Below are positions 45,859-56,400 of a DNA stretch of 64,000 nt, in pieces; position 1 is the first letter of the stretch, and each line of letters starts with the position of its first letter. Origin of the DNA: G965216255 sp965216255 (GTDB lineage Bacteria; Bacteroidota; Rhodothermia; Rhodothermales; Bin80). Under the pieces are notes generated by a model, which saw only the letters and a program-made list of their open reading frames with translations, made no database searches and was not told the origin of the DNA. The translations under genes were made by a program, and so were the position numbers. The DNA lies in the NCBI GenBank assembly GCA_965216255.1, contig OZ244148.1, positions 1,860,001-1,924,000 of the forward strand, written 5' to 3'.

Positions 45859-47295
45859 ATGCCGAATTATCGCGGCGTGGACAGCTGGACGCGGCGGCGT
45901 TTCATAAAGGCCACCCTCGGGACCGCACTTCTGGGCACCTCTTGTTCTGATTTTGGGGATCGAGGAAGAGAAGCCTCTGTTCGAAGGTCCCGCCATAGAG
46001 GACAAAGCGTTCGTTTCTCTCAATGCACGCTACTATGACGTGGGCGTGCACGCAGGCACACAGTTGCCGTAGGGTGCGGTAATTGGCGACACGCCCATCC
46101 GGGAGACCGACCCTGTTGCGATTGCTTTTCGGCTCCAATACCTGCTCGATGATCTGCGCAAGATCGATCAGGTAGACCGACTGCTCACCAGCCTCTTGGC
46201 TGCACAGATCTCCGAGCGCCCGCCGCGAAATTTCAGGAACATGCTCCCCGACTCGTGCTGCTGGAATCCGGGGTGGCACCCGCTACGCTCGAGTATTCGT
46301 TTACCGACAACGCCCTTCTCTCCTCACGGGTAGCTATGGCGGCCCAGGCCAACAAAGGGACGGCCGCCAGAGACGAGGCGCTCTCCTTCCTGGATCGGCA
46401 GAAACTCGGCTACAACCAGGCACTTAACGGTGCCCAGTCGGGCTTCTTGCCCACGTTCGGCCACGCAGGACTCTTCGGCGTGGATCCGCAGGGCCTGGAT
46501 CTGCTCTTCGGAGGTTTCTACGAAGCCACAGCCTTCGTGCTGGCGTACTTTATTGGTGAGACACAGGTAATAGCTGATCGGCAGAGAGGTCTGGATACGT
46601 GGTCGGCCATGATCAATGCGCAGAACGCGTTCTCAGACCAGTTTCCGGCTTCTACGACGGGCCCGGTCACCATCAAGAGCCCCCTGTCGTGCAACGGCAG
46701 CGCGTTCCAATATTTTCATTCGCTGCTGGCTCTGGAACCCGAGGCCTTGCCGGCGTCCATGGCCAACGGGCTGTACAACGTGCTTTTCTCCTACCTCGAC
46801 GCCGCCACGTACGATAGGCTGCCTGGCATCTACTCCGCCGCCCCGCACGAGGGTAGCTTCCTGTTGGACAACGGCCTCAACCGCCTGGCAGCGCGCCAGC
46901 GCCGCCAGGCCTCGCAAGAGCTTATCGTTACCATTGACGCCCTTGCGGCCGCCATGCGCCTAATTCCCAAGAATTCGGATGACCGGCAAACCATCCGGGG
47001 TTGGATCGGTCTCTACGGTACCGTGGACGGCGCCGTCGGGCCACACGGATACTTCGGCGGTATTGACAAGGAAGGGCAGCCCATTTCATCCATGTATGCG
47101 AGGCAAAATGGCGCCATGATTCTTTTCGATTCCAGCGGCGCCCGGCTTCTTAATGCGTTTCCTTCAGAGAACGGGCGACCCAGCATGCACGAACTCATCG
47201 GGCAAGTAACGCTGGCGCATGCGGGCTCTCCTGTAGGGCGCGTAGACGCTCCCCTACCCCCTCGCTTTGAGCGCATGTTTACTCCGATCCGGTAA
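45859..47295 (+). pseudogene. Tat-signal protein of unknown function, several lesions
   Basis: The N-terminus reads VDSWTRRRFIKATLGTALLG followed by TSC, a Tat signal with a possible lipobox. After a frame change near 45960 the sequence reads FEGPAIEDKAFVSLNARYYD, VGVHAGTQLP, TAG near 46069, GAVIGDTPIRETDPVAIAFR, QYLLDDLRKIDQVDRLLTSL. After another change near 46210 it runs openly to the end: LEYSFTDNALLSSRVAMAAQ, LLFGGFYEATAFVLAYFIGE, FQYFHSLLALEPEALPASMA, GWIGLYGTVDGAVGPHGYFG. The latter part is helix-rich, like an alpha-toroid. I do not recognise the family. It is divergent from the MDR operon, 110 bp apart. Confidence 0.65.
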
Positions 47296-47858
47296 GGTCC
47301 ATCCACTCAAAACGGGTCATACGACGCACCGAGTCTTCGGTTAAAGAGCAGCCTCCGACGCCTCTTGGCAGTGGGCAATGACCAGCCGGTACGCAAGATT
47401 CTGGACGACTGGCTCTTCGTACGTACCCGCTTCTGGGCCCAGTTCGATGCCGATAGCCCGCGTAACTCCACCTGCCAATTCCGAATCCTTATGGCACTGG
47501 AGCTCGCAGCCCATATGCTGCCGGGTACGAAAGTTAGCGGCGACCAGGAAAGCAGCTCAAAGAGTGCGACCAATTCAGCTGCGCGCGCCCAGCCGTCGGC
47601 TTTCATTGCCGCCATGGATGGCCAAGCCACCGCATGGTGCCCACCAGGCCCTCACCACGAAGAACCAGGTGGATGAGGTGATAACACGCTACGGACGGCC
47701 GCTTGCGCCAGGGCAACCATCTACGCTGCAAACCAGGCCAAGTCCGGCAGACAACGCCTGCGGTGGATCGACGCTGGGAAGAGGCCCGTTCTATGTCAAC
47801 AATCCGCCTGCGTACGCTCCGCCGGTTGCCGACAGCATTGAATCGGTGCAGTGCTGGG
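47296..47858. other. no intact gene; possible protein remnants
   Basis: A forward-strand stretch near 47370-47450 reads AVGNDQPVRKILDDWLFVRT, which looks like real protein (similar in style to bacterial glycoside-hydrolase helices), and further short open pieces follow in other frames to about 47860. No start, family or continuous frame can be supported. It may be the end of the decayed gene to the left or a separate remnant. Confidence 0.3.
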
Positions 47859-48740
47859 CTACTTGGGCACCCACCTGGGATTGCTGTCGGAGGCCGGATC
47901 ACTCGTCAGGTTGGCCAGACTTGAGCCGTCGGCGCCCATGACACAGACATCCATGTTGCCGTCCTCGGAGCGATTGACAAACGTTATCATGGAGCCGTCA
48001 GGAGACCAGGCCGGAGCCAGGTCATCTCCTTCGTGTTCCGTAAGGCGCATGACGCTTGAGCCGTCAGCATTCATTACATAGATCTCTGCATTGCCGTCCC
48101 GGTCGGAGCTGAAGACGATCCTATCTCCGTCCGGCGACCACGAGGGATAGCGGTCGTCCGCCTCGTGCATAGTCAGCCTGGTAAGGCCTGCGCTCTCCAG
48201 ATTCATGACATAAATGTCCATAGAATCGCTTGCCATGTTATCCCGGTTGGAAAAGAACGCAATCTGCGTCCCATCCGGCGACCACCAGGGGTGACTATCA
48301 ACCGCTTCGTGATTCGTAAGTCGCTCTAAATTGGCACCATCGGCGTCCATAACGTAGATCTCGCTGTTGCCGTCGCGGTCCGTATCGAACGTGATTCTCG
48401 TGCCATCGGGCGAAAATGCCGGGTCGATGTCGTCCGCGTCATGATCGGTCAGTCTCACGGCATTGCTCCCGTCCGCATCCATGACGTAGATCTCCCGGTT
48501 GCCATCGCGCGCGGAGATAAAGGCAATGCGCGTGCCATCGAATGACCCGGATGGATGGTAGTCCAGCGAATCATGCCGGCTTAGATTGACGAGCATTGAA
48601 CCATCCGCGCTCATGGCAAAGACTTCGGTATTGCCGGTTCGGTTCGTCTGGAAGGCAATGCGATGCGCAATCATCTCCTGGGCCGGCGCGGGCTGGCATG
48701 CGAACAGAGCCAGTAAGAGGACGGCAGGTAGCTTTTTCAT
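47859..48740 (-). CDS. PD40/WD40-like beta-propeller lipoprotein (TolB-C-like)
   Basis: The protein has 293 residues. Signal MKKLPAVLLLALFACQPAPA with a lipobox-like LFAC. The rest is six tandem PD40 repeats of about 42 residues, each with the pattern RLTxHxADDxxPxWSPDGTR followed by IxFxSxRDGNxEIYVMDADG. It forms a six-bladed propeller, likely periplasmic or outer-membrane, for protein or ligand binding. No enzyme motif is seen. It is followed on the same strand by nothing obvious and preceded by the amidohydrolase gene 58 bp away. Confidence 0.9.
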   Translation of the reverse strand: MKKLPAVLLLALFACQPAPAQEMIAHRIAFQTNRTGNTEVFAMSADGSMLVNLSRHDSLDYHPSGSFDGTRIAFISARDGNREIYVMDADGSNAVRLTDHDADDIDPAFSPDGTRITFDTDRDGNSEIYVMDADGANLERLTNHEAVDSHPWWSPDGTQIAFFSNRDNMASDSMDIYVMNLESAGLTRLTMHEADDRYPSWSPDGDRIVFSSDRDGNAEIYVMNADGSSVMRLTEHEGDDLAPAWSPDGSMITFVNRSEDGNMDVCVMGADGSSLANLTSDPASDSNPRWVPK

Positions 48741-48798
48741 GGTCTCCAAATTGGTAGTGGTCACAGTGCCGTGTCAGGCCTAGCAATTAGTCTGCCGA

Positions 48799-50172
48799 TT
48801 ACCTCACGCGCCAGCCGTACTTCGGGCCGCTGTGGAAGAAATTCATGGGCATGACAACCCCGTCCTGCTTAAAGACCTGGCCGTCCTTCATGACAAAACG
48901 CACATCCCTCAACGCGTCTATATCTTCCAGCGGGTTCGCCGCCACGGCAATGATATCGGCCGCCATGCCTTGCCTGATGAGCCCGCGTTCGTGCTCCACC
49001 TCAGACGCCTCGTATCCCGTTATAGTCATCGCCCGTAGAATATCTGGCGCAGGAATTTCAGCAGCTTTCCACGTCTTCAAGAAATCAATGGTGATCTCGC
49101 CGCGGTGCAGCCCCGGCACGTAATAGTCTGCATCCGTGGAGAAGGTGATTTTCACCCCGTTCTCGTACGCGTTACGCAGCCCCGATACCATGCGCGCAAA
49201 GCTTGCCTCCGTACCCCGGTACCACGTCAATGGAGTCTCCGTGCCTGATCGGAAGATGCCTCGCTGCGCCATCATCTTGTGTAGCGAGTCCGTCAACGCG
49301 TTGGAATGGTCCAGCGACCAGAGCCCGGCCTTGATAGCGCGCCAGGCTCCCTCGGTGGTTTGCACGTGCCCGGATACCCGCATTCCTGCATTTGCCGCCT
49401 CCTTGACAAAAAGCTCCAATTGCTCCACCGTATAGGGATACTGCTGACAGTCCACGCAAACCTTGATCACCTTCGCCCCGAAGTGGATATTCTGGCGAAT
49501 GGCCTTGATTATTTCGTCGTTCGTGTCCGCGTTGAGGTATTCCGGATACACGGTATTCTCCCATTCCGGTATTTCGTGGAACTGCCCACCATAGGCACCG
49601 ATAATGATGCCCGCATTGATAAGCGTGGGGCCTGGTACCCAGCCCTGCTCTATCGCATGGCGAAGTGCAGTGTCGGCGTACAACCCATTATTGCCCAGAT
49701 CCCGGACCACCGTGAACCCGGAAGCAAGCTTCTGAAATCCGTTGGAGAACGCCTGTATTGCCCGGATGGGCGTACTGTCCATGATAATGGTGAAGTAGTA
49801 GACGTTGTTTTCCGGAACACGCTTGTAGGTTATGGCAAGGTGATCATGCGTATCCACGAGACCTGGCAACACGTATTGGTCGGAAAGGTCAACCACCTTC
49901 GCGCCATCCGGGATTGCGACATCTGGACCCACGTCCAGGATTTCACTTTTTCCGCTTCGCGGATCGAACCGCGTAAGGATTACCCGACCTTCAGCGACCG
50001 TCGCCGTCGCCGGGTCCACCAGATAGCCGGCCCGGATGGCTGTCATCGTTGGCGTGAAGTGCTGCTCAATAATTCCGGGTGGTATTTCCTCGGGATCAGG
50101 CCAGTCCTGGGCAACTAGGTGATCGGCACATACAATCAAGCATGCGAAAAAGCATACGGTGCGCATTGGCAT
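48799..50172 (-). CDS. exported amidohydrolase (imidazolonepropionase-like)
   Basis: The protein has 457 residues. Signal peptide about 1-22 (RTVCFFACLIVCADHLVAQ). The amidohydrolase metal motif VDTHDHLAI, the lysine region AKVIKVCVDC, His in VSGHVQTTEG and in SLDHSNAL, and Asp in ITFSTDADYY are all present, followed by the usual C-terminal GMAADIIAVAANPLEDIDAL. It is related to prolidase/imidazolonepropionase-type enzymes that hydrolyse C-N bonds of dipeptides or cyclic amides. It should be active and periplasmic. Met at 50166 is an alternative start. Confidence 0.92.
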   Translation of the reverse strand: MPMRTVCFFACLIVCADHLVAQDWPDPEEIPPGIIEQHFTPTMTAIRAGYLVDPATATVAEGRVILTRFDPRSGKSEILDVGPDVAIPDGAKVVDLSDQYVLPGLVDTHDHLAITYKRVPENNVYYFTIIMDSTPIRAIQAFSNGFQKLASGFTVVRDLGNNGLYADTALRHAIEQGWVPGPTLINAGIIIGAYGGQFHEIPEWENTVYPEYLNADTNDEIIKAIRQNIHFGAKVIKVCVDCQQYPYTVEQLELFVKEAANAGMRVSGHVQTTEGAWRAIKAGLWSLDHSNALTDSLHKMMAQRGIFRSGTETPLTWYRGTEASFARMVSGLRNAYENGVKITFSTDADYYVPGLHRGEITIDFLKTWKAAEIPAPDILRAMTITGYEASEVEHERGLIRQGMAADIIAVAANPLEDIDALRDVRFVMKDGQVFKQDGVVMPMNFFHSGPKYGWRVR

Positions 50173-50568
50173 GGAGGTCACCACTGAAGAAAATATGCGA
50201 AGCTGTGACAATGTATAGGGTTAGCCTTAGGGTGTCAATGCATTCTCCGGGCCAAGGCGACCTTAAATTGACCACTGGTCCGATGAATCTGTGAGACGGC
50301 GCGGCAGATAATCGCTTCGCTGTATTGGCATCCCGGTAGCCGTACAGCAAAGCATCGGCGTGCCCATCCGTCTCTTATGCCCCACTTCCGGTTGCGCCAC
50401 GCGGCTCTTTTCAAATTCACTGGATACGACGCAGGAAAATGGCAGCTTAATGACCGCAGCCGGAAGCGGAAGTCCAGGGCCTAGCTTAGATTCCTTGGTG
50501 CCACATGCGCATTGATAGCCTGGACCCAATTCTGTGCGGCTGGCATAAACACCCAAGCTCAACGGATC
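50173..50568. other. intergenic region between divergent amidohydrolase and VCBS operon
   Basis: About 400 bp without a supportable gene. It must contain promoters for both directions. No clear TAnnTTTG box, operator palindrome or RNA structure could be singled out. Confidence 0.4.
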
Positions 50569-52428
50569 GTGCCTAAGACCACTTGCATTCTTCGCATAGC
50601 CCTGATGGCACTGCCCGCCATTCTGGCAGCGTGCACCCAAAAGAGTGATCCCAAATTATTTGATCGCCTGCAAGACCCGCAATCTGGAATCGCCTTCTCC
50701 AACACCCTGGATCCAACGGAAGACTTGAACACATACGTATTCCGCAATTTCTTCAACGGCGGCGGCGTGGCCATTGGGGACGTCAACAACGACGGGCACA
50801 AGGATCTCTTCTTCACGGGTAACCAGGTTTCGAATCGCCTTTTCCTGAACCGCGGCAGCGCATCGTTCATCGATGTCACCGACCAGGCCGGACTTGCCTC
50901 CGAGGGCATATGGACCACCGGAGTCAGCATGGCGGACGTCAACGGTGATGGCTGGCTGGATCTCTATCTTTGCAAGTCCGGCCCGCCGGGGGGTGCGCGA
51001 CGACATAACGAGCTCTTTATCAACAACAGGGATGGCACGTTCACCGATCAGGCCAGGGAGTACGGTCTTGCAGTAGCCGCGCTTTCCATCCATGCCGCCT
51101 TCTTCGATTACGACAGGGACGGCGATCTCGACGTTTACCTGCTCAGCAACCCTGTGCGCTCGCTGGATGACATGGAGAGGCTACCAGGGCTGAGAGCCAG
51201 AAGAGACCCCGAGGGAGGCAATAGGCTTTTTCGCAATGAGCTGATTTCGGGCGAGCTGGCAACACATGGCAACCGGTTTACCGATGTAACGGAACAGGCC
51301 GGCCTGTATAGTAGCGTGATCGGATTCGGCCTCGGCGTTTCCATCGGCGACGTCAACCGGGATGGCTGGAGCGACCTCTATATTTCCAATGACTTTTTCG
51401 AGCGCGATTACCTATACATCAATCGGCGCAACGGCTCGTTTCGCGAGGCGTTAACGCAGGCCATGGGTGACATAAGCCTTAGCTCTATGGGCGGAGACAT
51501 TGCGGATATCAATAACGACGGCTACCCTGAGATATTCGTCTCCGACATGCTCCCCCGCGCTCAGACTCGCATCCAATCGAAAATCGCCTTCCCACCATGG
51601 AGGGATTACGCAGCCACTGTGACAGACGGCTACCACCATCAGCATACGCGTAATACGCTACAACTCAACCACGGCCCTCGGGGAGTTGCCGGATTAGTCC
51701 AATTCAGTGAAATCGGCCGCATGGCTGGTGTCGATGCCACGGACTGGAGTTGGGGAGGCTTGTTTGCCGACTTTAACCTCGACGGCTACCGCGACCTGTT
51801 CGTGCCCAATGGCATCTACCAGGATCTTCTGGACCAGGACTATCTGGCCCGGGTGTCCAATGCGGATACGCTTCGCTCCATGTTGGGCAGCGGCGCTGAC
51901 CGGATCCTCCAATTGCTTGCCGAGATGCCCTCCACTCCACTGACAAACTTCATGTTTGCAGGCGGCGCGCAGCTCCGCTTCCGCGATGTCGGGGCATCCT
52001 GGGGGCTTGCTGAGCCAGGCTATTCGAACGGCTCCGCGTATGGAGATCTGGATGGCGACGGGGATCTGGACCTGGCCATCAACAACGTGAACATGGAACC
52101 CTATGTATACCTGAATCAGGCCACAGATCAATTCCCGGAGCGCAGCTGGCTCCAGGTGGATCTGCGCGGCAAGGCCCCTAACACGTTCGCCACCGGCGCG
52201 CAGCTAACAGCCTGGCACGAAGGCTCCCAGTGGTATGTAGAACAGCAGCCCGTTCGCGGCTTTCAGTCGACGGTGGACCACACGCTCCACTTGGGCTTTG
52301 GCTCCGGAATCGCGGGCGGAAAGCTGGATTCTCTCGTGGTGATGTGGCCGGACGGCGGGCTTCTATCGCTGGCGCACGTGGCCGTGAACCAACGCCTGGA
52401 GCTCGTACAAGCCCGCGCAGCAAATTGA
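50569..52428 (+). CDS. CRTAC1-type lipoprotein with VCBS/FG-GAP repeats and ASPIC/UnbV domain
   Basis: The protein has 619 residues. With GTG at 50569 the N-terminus gives a full lipoprotein signal ending ALPAILAAC; ATG at 50605 would leave too short a signal. Seven calcium-binding DxDxDG repeats follow, e.g. GDVNNDGHKDLFF, ADVNGDGWLDLYL, GDLDGDGDLDLAI, which build a propeller. The C-terminus is an ASPIC/UnbV domain (WLQVDLRGKAPNTFATGAQL, VEQQPVRGFQSTVDHTLHLG). It is likely outer-membrane and surface-exposed. First gene of a four-gene operon; the exact ligand is unknown. Confidence 0.92.
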   Translation: MPKTTCILRIALMALPAILAACTQKSDPKLFDRLQDPQSGIAFSNTLDPTEDLNTYVFRNFFNGGGVAIGDVNNDGHKDLFFTGNQVSNRLFLNRGSASFIDVTDQAGLASEGIWTTGVSMADVNGDGWLDLYLCKSGPPGGARRHNELFINNRDGTFTDQAREYGLAVAALSIHAAFFDYDRDGDLDVYLLSNPVRSLDDMERLPGLRARRDPEGGNRLFRNELISGELATHGNRFTDVTEQAGLYSSVIGFGLGVSIGDVNRDGWSDLYISNDFFERDYLYINRRNGSFREALTQAMGDISLSSMGGDIADINNDGYPEIFVSDMLPRAQTRIQSKIAFPPWRDYAATVTDGYHHQHTRNTLQLNHGPRGVAGLVQFSEIGRMAGVDATDWSWGGLFADFNLDGYRDLFVPNGIYQDLLDQDYLARVSNADTLRSMLGSGADRILQLLAEMPSTPLTNFMFAGGAQLRFRDVGASWGLAEPGYSNGSAYGDLDGDGDLDLAINNVNMEPYVYLNQATDQFPERSWLQVDLRGKAPNTFATGAQLTAWHEGSQWYVEQQPVRGFQSTVDHTLHLGFGSGIAGGKLDSLVVMWPDGGLLSLAHVAVNQRLELVQARAAN

Positions 52429-52439
52429 GTACGCCTAAC

Positions 52440-53054
52440 ATGACCGGAACTTCGATGGCAAAATGGCCTGGCACGGCCTGGCTTGCGGCAGTCACGCTGG
52501 CATGTATGCTAGCCGCCGCATGTGACAACCGCTCGCCGTACGAACAGCTAGTGGACAGGGAACTGGCTTCGGGCATCCGAAACGATTCGCTGTTTCTTGG
52601 CTATGCGCTCGGCATGTCCAAGGACGCATTCTACGAACGCAGCTGGGCGCTAAACCGCCAGGGGCGCGTTATGCAGGGTCCAGAAAATCAGACTATCCAG
52701 TACGATCTTCCAGACGCGCTGCCCTACCCTGCCAAGATGTACTTTTATCCAGACTTCCACAACGACAGCGTATTGCGCATGCGAATCCAATTCATCTACG
52801 ATGGCTGGGCGCCGTGGGCGAAGAGACTATCATCGGACAGCCTGAAACTGGATGTCGTAGCCTTATTGGAGTCTTGGTACGGAGACGGATTCTTCCAGCA
52901 CGGCAAGACGGATCGGCCATTTTGGCACAAAGAAGAATTTGTAAAGGTCGATGGGAACCGGCGCATCGTGGTCGCACCTTATTCTGATCGTGAGGTTCGG
53001 GCGATTGTGACCGATATGGTGGCCGAGAATGCGGTGGCAAATGAGACGGAGTAG
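52440..53054 (+). CDS. small lipoprotein of unknown function in the VCBS operon
   Basis: The protein has 204 residues with signal WLAAVTLACMLAAAC (lipobox LAAAC). The mature part (YEQLVDRELASGIRNDSLFL, GYALGMSKDAFYERSWALNR, MYFYPDFHNDSVLRMRIQFI, GNRRIVVAPYSDREVRAIVT) matches no family I can name. The GMSKDAFYERSWALN-style segment resembles proteins that read out small conformational lipocalin- or PepSY-like folds, but this is only an impression. It overlaps the next giant lipoprotein by 14 bp and sits 11 bp after the first, so it belongs to the operon. Confidence 0.85.
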   Translation: MTGTSMAKWPGTAWLAAVTLACMLAAACDNRSPYEQLVDRELASGIRNDSLFLGYALGMSKDAFYERSWALNRQGRVMQGPENQTIQYDLPDALPYPAKMYFYPDFHNDSVLRMRIQFIYDGWAPWAKRLSSDSLKLDVVALLESWYGDGFFQHGKTDRPFWHKEEFVKVDGNRRIVVAPYSDREVRAIVTDMVAENAVANETE

Positions 53055-56000
53055 GTTCCCGGGCCCGATCGCTCTGGCAGCCATCGTGGCGAGCGTTGTG
53101 CTGTGGGGATGCCATCCGGCGGGCCCACGGAAACCCCTGTTTGCGCTGCGGCCCGCGGGGGCTTCTGGCATTGCCTTCCAGAACACGCTCAGCTACGCGT
53201 ATGAATTTAACGTCTTCCGGTACCGCAATTTCTACAACGGTGGAGGTATAGCGCTGGGCGACATTGACCGGGATGGACTGCTTGATGTGTTCCTTGTAGG
53301 CAATCAGGTCCCCAATCGGCTCTACCTCAACCAAGGCTCCTTCTTTTTCGTCGACGTTACGCATCAGGCAGGCGTTGCTGGTAAGCGCGCGTGGTCAACC
53401 GGCATTAGCATGGCAGACGTTAACGGGGACGGATGGCTTGATCTCTATGTGTGTAACTCGGGCATCGTCCAGGGTGATGACAAGAAGAATGAACTTTACA
53501 TCAACCAGCGCGACGGCACATTCATCGAGAGCGCTGAGAAATACGGGCTCGCTGACGAGGGACTTTCCACCCACGGCACCTTTACCGACTATGATCGAGA
53601 TGGCGATCTGGACCTATACCTGGTAAATAACTCTTATCGCAATATTCAGAGCTTCGACCTGACGGAAAATACCCGGCATATCCGTCACCGGGCTGGTGGA
53701 GATCGGCTATACCGCAACCCGGGAAAAGGACCATTTGTCGACGTCAGCGAAGAAGCAGGCATATATGGCAGCGAAATCGGCTTTGGTCTTGGCGTGTCTA
53801 CCGGAGACATCAATCGGGACGGCTGGCCCGACCTGTACATCTCCAACGACTTTTTCGAACGCGACTATCTGTATCTGAACAACCGGGACGCTACGTTCTC
53901 TGAGGTGTTGGAAGCAAGCATAGGAAGCGTGAGTGCCGCCGCCATGGGTGCCGACATGGCGGATCTTGACGGCGACGGCTTACCCGACATTTTCGTAACG
54001 GATATGTTACCACGCCAGGAGCAGCGACTGAAGAGGGTGACCTCTTTTGACAGCTGGAATCGCTATCAGCACTATATACGGGACGACTATTACCACCAGT
54101 TCACCCGTAATACGCTGCACCACAACCGTGGCGCCATGTTCACGAAGCCGGTCAGCTTTAGCGAAATAGGACGCATGGCAGGTGTGGAGGCCAGCGACTG
54201 GAGCTGGGGAGCCCTGATTGCGGACTTCGATCTTGACGGCTACCGGGACGTGTTTGTGGCCAACGGCGTTTACCAGGATCTTACGGACGCCGACTATTTG
54301 GTAGAAATCCGCGACGAATCGACGATGGCCGAGCTGACCGATGAGAATTACGTCGATTTCCGCACGCTCATTGACATGATCCCGTCCCGTCCGATTTCTA
54401 ATTATCTATTTGCCGGCGGCCCCGGGCTCCGATTTGAGGAAGTGGCAGAGGCATGGGGACTGGGCCATCCCGGCTTTTCCAATGGTTCGGCCTATGGCGA
54501 CATTGACGGGGACGGGGACCTGGATCTTGTGGTCAACAACCTCAACATGGAGCCCTTTATCTACGAAAACCGGGCTACGGACCTGTATCCGGACCGGAGT
54601 TGGCTCCGGATTGCCCTTCGGGGACCATCGCCCAATACATTCGCCGTTGGTGCGCAGGTGACGGCCTGGTCCGGCAGCCTGCAGTGGTACGTGGAGCAGC
54701 AGCCGGCGCGCGGCTTTCAGTCTGCGGTAGATCCGACGCTCCATCTCGGATTTGGAACTAACATAGAGTCAAAGAAGCTGGACTCCCTCACCATAGCGTG
54801 GCCGGACGGACGCCGGAGCGTGCTGCGGGGCGTGGAATTGAACAGGACATTAATCCTGGACCATGCGCGCCTGGCCGTGACGACGGATGAGGAAGGTGCG
54901 CCCGGCCACATTTTTGCCGATGCTCCGCTCGTACCGATAGACCCCGCTGCGCTCGGGCTCGACTGGCGCCACCGCGAAAACACATTCAGCGACTTTGACC
55001 AGCAGCCCCTGCTCTTCCACATGCGCTCTACCGAAGGCCCGGCCACCTGCGCCGGAGACCTGAATGGCGACGGAGGCACTGATCTCTACCTTGGCGGCGC
55101 CAAAGACCAGGCCGGCACCGTGTTCCTTCGACGCGGCTCCGGTTTCATACGCCAGGAACTGGCGGCCCTGGAAAAAGACCGCGTATCGGAAGATACAGAC
55201 TGCCTGTGGCTGGACGTCGACATGGACGGGGACGAGGATCTATATGTCGCAAGCGGCGGCAGTGAACTGCCGGCCAGCAGCTCGGCGCTTATCGACCGGT
55301 TATACATCAATGACGGCAAGGGCGGACTTACCCGCTCCGAACAGGTCTTTGCTTCGGGACCCGGTGGATTTGAACCTTCCGGAAGCGTGGCCGCCGCCGA
55401 CATGGACGCGGACGGTGATCTGGATCTCTTTGTCGGCGCGCGGCTTCGCCCGTTCGCCTATGGCTACCCGGCGGGTGGCCACCTGTACGTCAACGACGGT
55501 GCAGGGACCTTTAGTGAGGTTACCGATGCACGCGCGCCCGATCTTCGAGGCGTGGGGATGATAACGGGTGCGCAGTGGGAAGACGTGGACGCAGACATGG
55601 ATCCCGATCTGGTGCTTTCCGGTGAATGGATGCCACTGATGCTGTTTGAAAATATTGGCGGCCGGCTCGTGCGGGCAAAAGAGGAGGCGGGACTGGACGG
55701 ATCGGCCGGCTGGTGGCAGTCGGTGGTGCTGGCAGACCTTGATGGCGACGGCGACGCGGACCTTGTTGCCGGAAACCACGGCCTCAATTCCCGCTTCCGG
55801 GCATCTGAAGCCGAGCCGCTTCATCTCTGGGTCAGCGATTTTGACCGAAACGGAAGCGTCGAGCAGCTCTTTGGCTGGTTCGTGGATGGGGAACTCTACC
55901 CCGTCGCCCTGCGGCACGATCTGGTGGCACAGATTCCTCCGCTGGTTCGCAAGTATCCCTCCTACGCGTCGTTCGCTGGCCAGAAAATATACGACATTTT

Positions 56001-56400
56001 CGCAGCTGGGGAGCTTGAGTCCGCAGTGCACCAAGAAGCTGTAGAGCTTCGCAGCACCGTCGGATGGAATGACGGCCAAGGCCACTTCACGCTGGAGCCG
56101 CTGCCAGACGAAGCCCAGCTTGCACCGATGTACGCCATCGCCGTGCTGGATATAGCAGGCAGCGCCAATCCGGAATTACTCATGGGCGGTAACCTCTATG
56201 AAGCGAAGCCGGAAGTAGGGCGCTATGACGCCAGCTACGGCGTTGTCCTGGCATACGGCCCGGATGGCCTGCGAAGCCTTCCCGATTCGGGTTTCTGGAC
56301 CACAGGCCCGGTGCGATCCATTACATTGGCGGGCGACCTTCAACTACTGGTCGTGGGCATAAATAACGACTCCCTCCGCGTGTTCTCCTATGCAGACTGA
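53041..56400 (+). CDS. giant VCBS/FG-GAP lipoprotein with internal ASPIC/UnbV domain
   Basis: The protein has 1119 residues. Signal IALAAIVASVVLWGC with lipobox LWGC. The first about 520 residues are seven Ca-binding repeats (GDIDRDGLLDVFL, ADVNGDGWLDLYV, ADLDGDGLPDIFV), then an ASPIC/UnbV domain (WLRIALRGPSPNTFAVGAQV, VEQQPARGFQSAVDPTLHLG) in the middle, then a second repeat set (GDLNGDGGTDLYLGG, ADMDADGDLDLFVG, ADLDGDGDADLVAG). Its first half is a paralogue of the whole protein encoded at 50569. It is likely surface-exposed. An upstream Met at 53029 is possible. Confidence 0.93.
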   Translation: MRRSRFPGPIALAAIVASVVLWGCHPAGPRKPLFALRPAGASGIAFQNTLSYAYEFNVFRYRNFYNGGGIALGDIDRDGLLDVFLVGNQVPNRLYLNQGSFFFVDVTHQAGVAGKRAWSTGISMADVNGDGWLDLYVCNSGIVQGDDKKNELYINQRDGTFIESAEKYGLADEGLSTHGTFTDYDRDGDLDLYLVNNSYRNIQSFDLTENTRHIRHRAGGDRLYRNPGKGPFVDVSEEAGIYGSEIGFGLGVSTGDINRDGWPDLYISNDFFERDYLYLNNRDATFSEVLEASIGSVSAAAMGADMADLDGDGLPDIFVTDMLPRQEQRLKRVTSFDSWNRYQHYIRDDYYHQFTRNTLHHNRGAMFTKPVSFSEIGRMAGVEASDWSWGALIADFDLDGYRDVFVANGVYQDLTDADYLVEIRDESTMAELTDENYVDFRTLIDMIPSRPISNYLFAGGPGLRFEEVAEAWGLGHPGFSNGSAYGDIDGDGDLDLVVNNLNMEPFIYENRATDLYPDRSWLRIALRGPSPNTFAVGAQVTAWSGSLQWYVEQQPARGFQSAVDPTLHLGFGTNIESKKLDSLTIAWPDGRRSVLRGVELNRTLILDHARLAVTTDEEGAPGHIFADAPLVPIDPAALGLDWRHRENTFSDFDQQPLLFHMRSTEGPATCAGDLNGDGGTDLYLGGAKDQAGTVFLRRGSGFIRQELAALEKDRVSEDTDCLWLDVDMDGDEDLYVASGGSELPASSSALIDRLYINDGKGGLTRSEQVFASGPGGFEPSGSVAAADMDADGDLDLFVGARLRPFAYGYPAGGHLYVNDGAGTFSEVTDARAPDLRGVGMITGAQWEDVDADMDPDLVLSGEWMPLMLFENIGGRLVRAKEEAGLDGSAGWWQSVVLADLDGDGDADLVAGNHGLNSRFRASEAEPLHLWVSDFDRNGSVEQLFGWFVDGELYPVALRHDLVAQIPPLVRKYPSYASFAGQKIYDIFAAGELESAVHQEAVELRSTVGWNDGQGHFTLEPLPDEAQLAPMYAIAVLDIAGSANPELLMGGNLYEAKPEVGRYDASYGVVLAYGPDGLRSLPDSGFWTTGPVRSITLAGDLQLLVVGINNDSLRVFSYAD

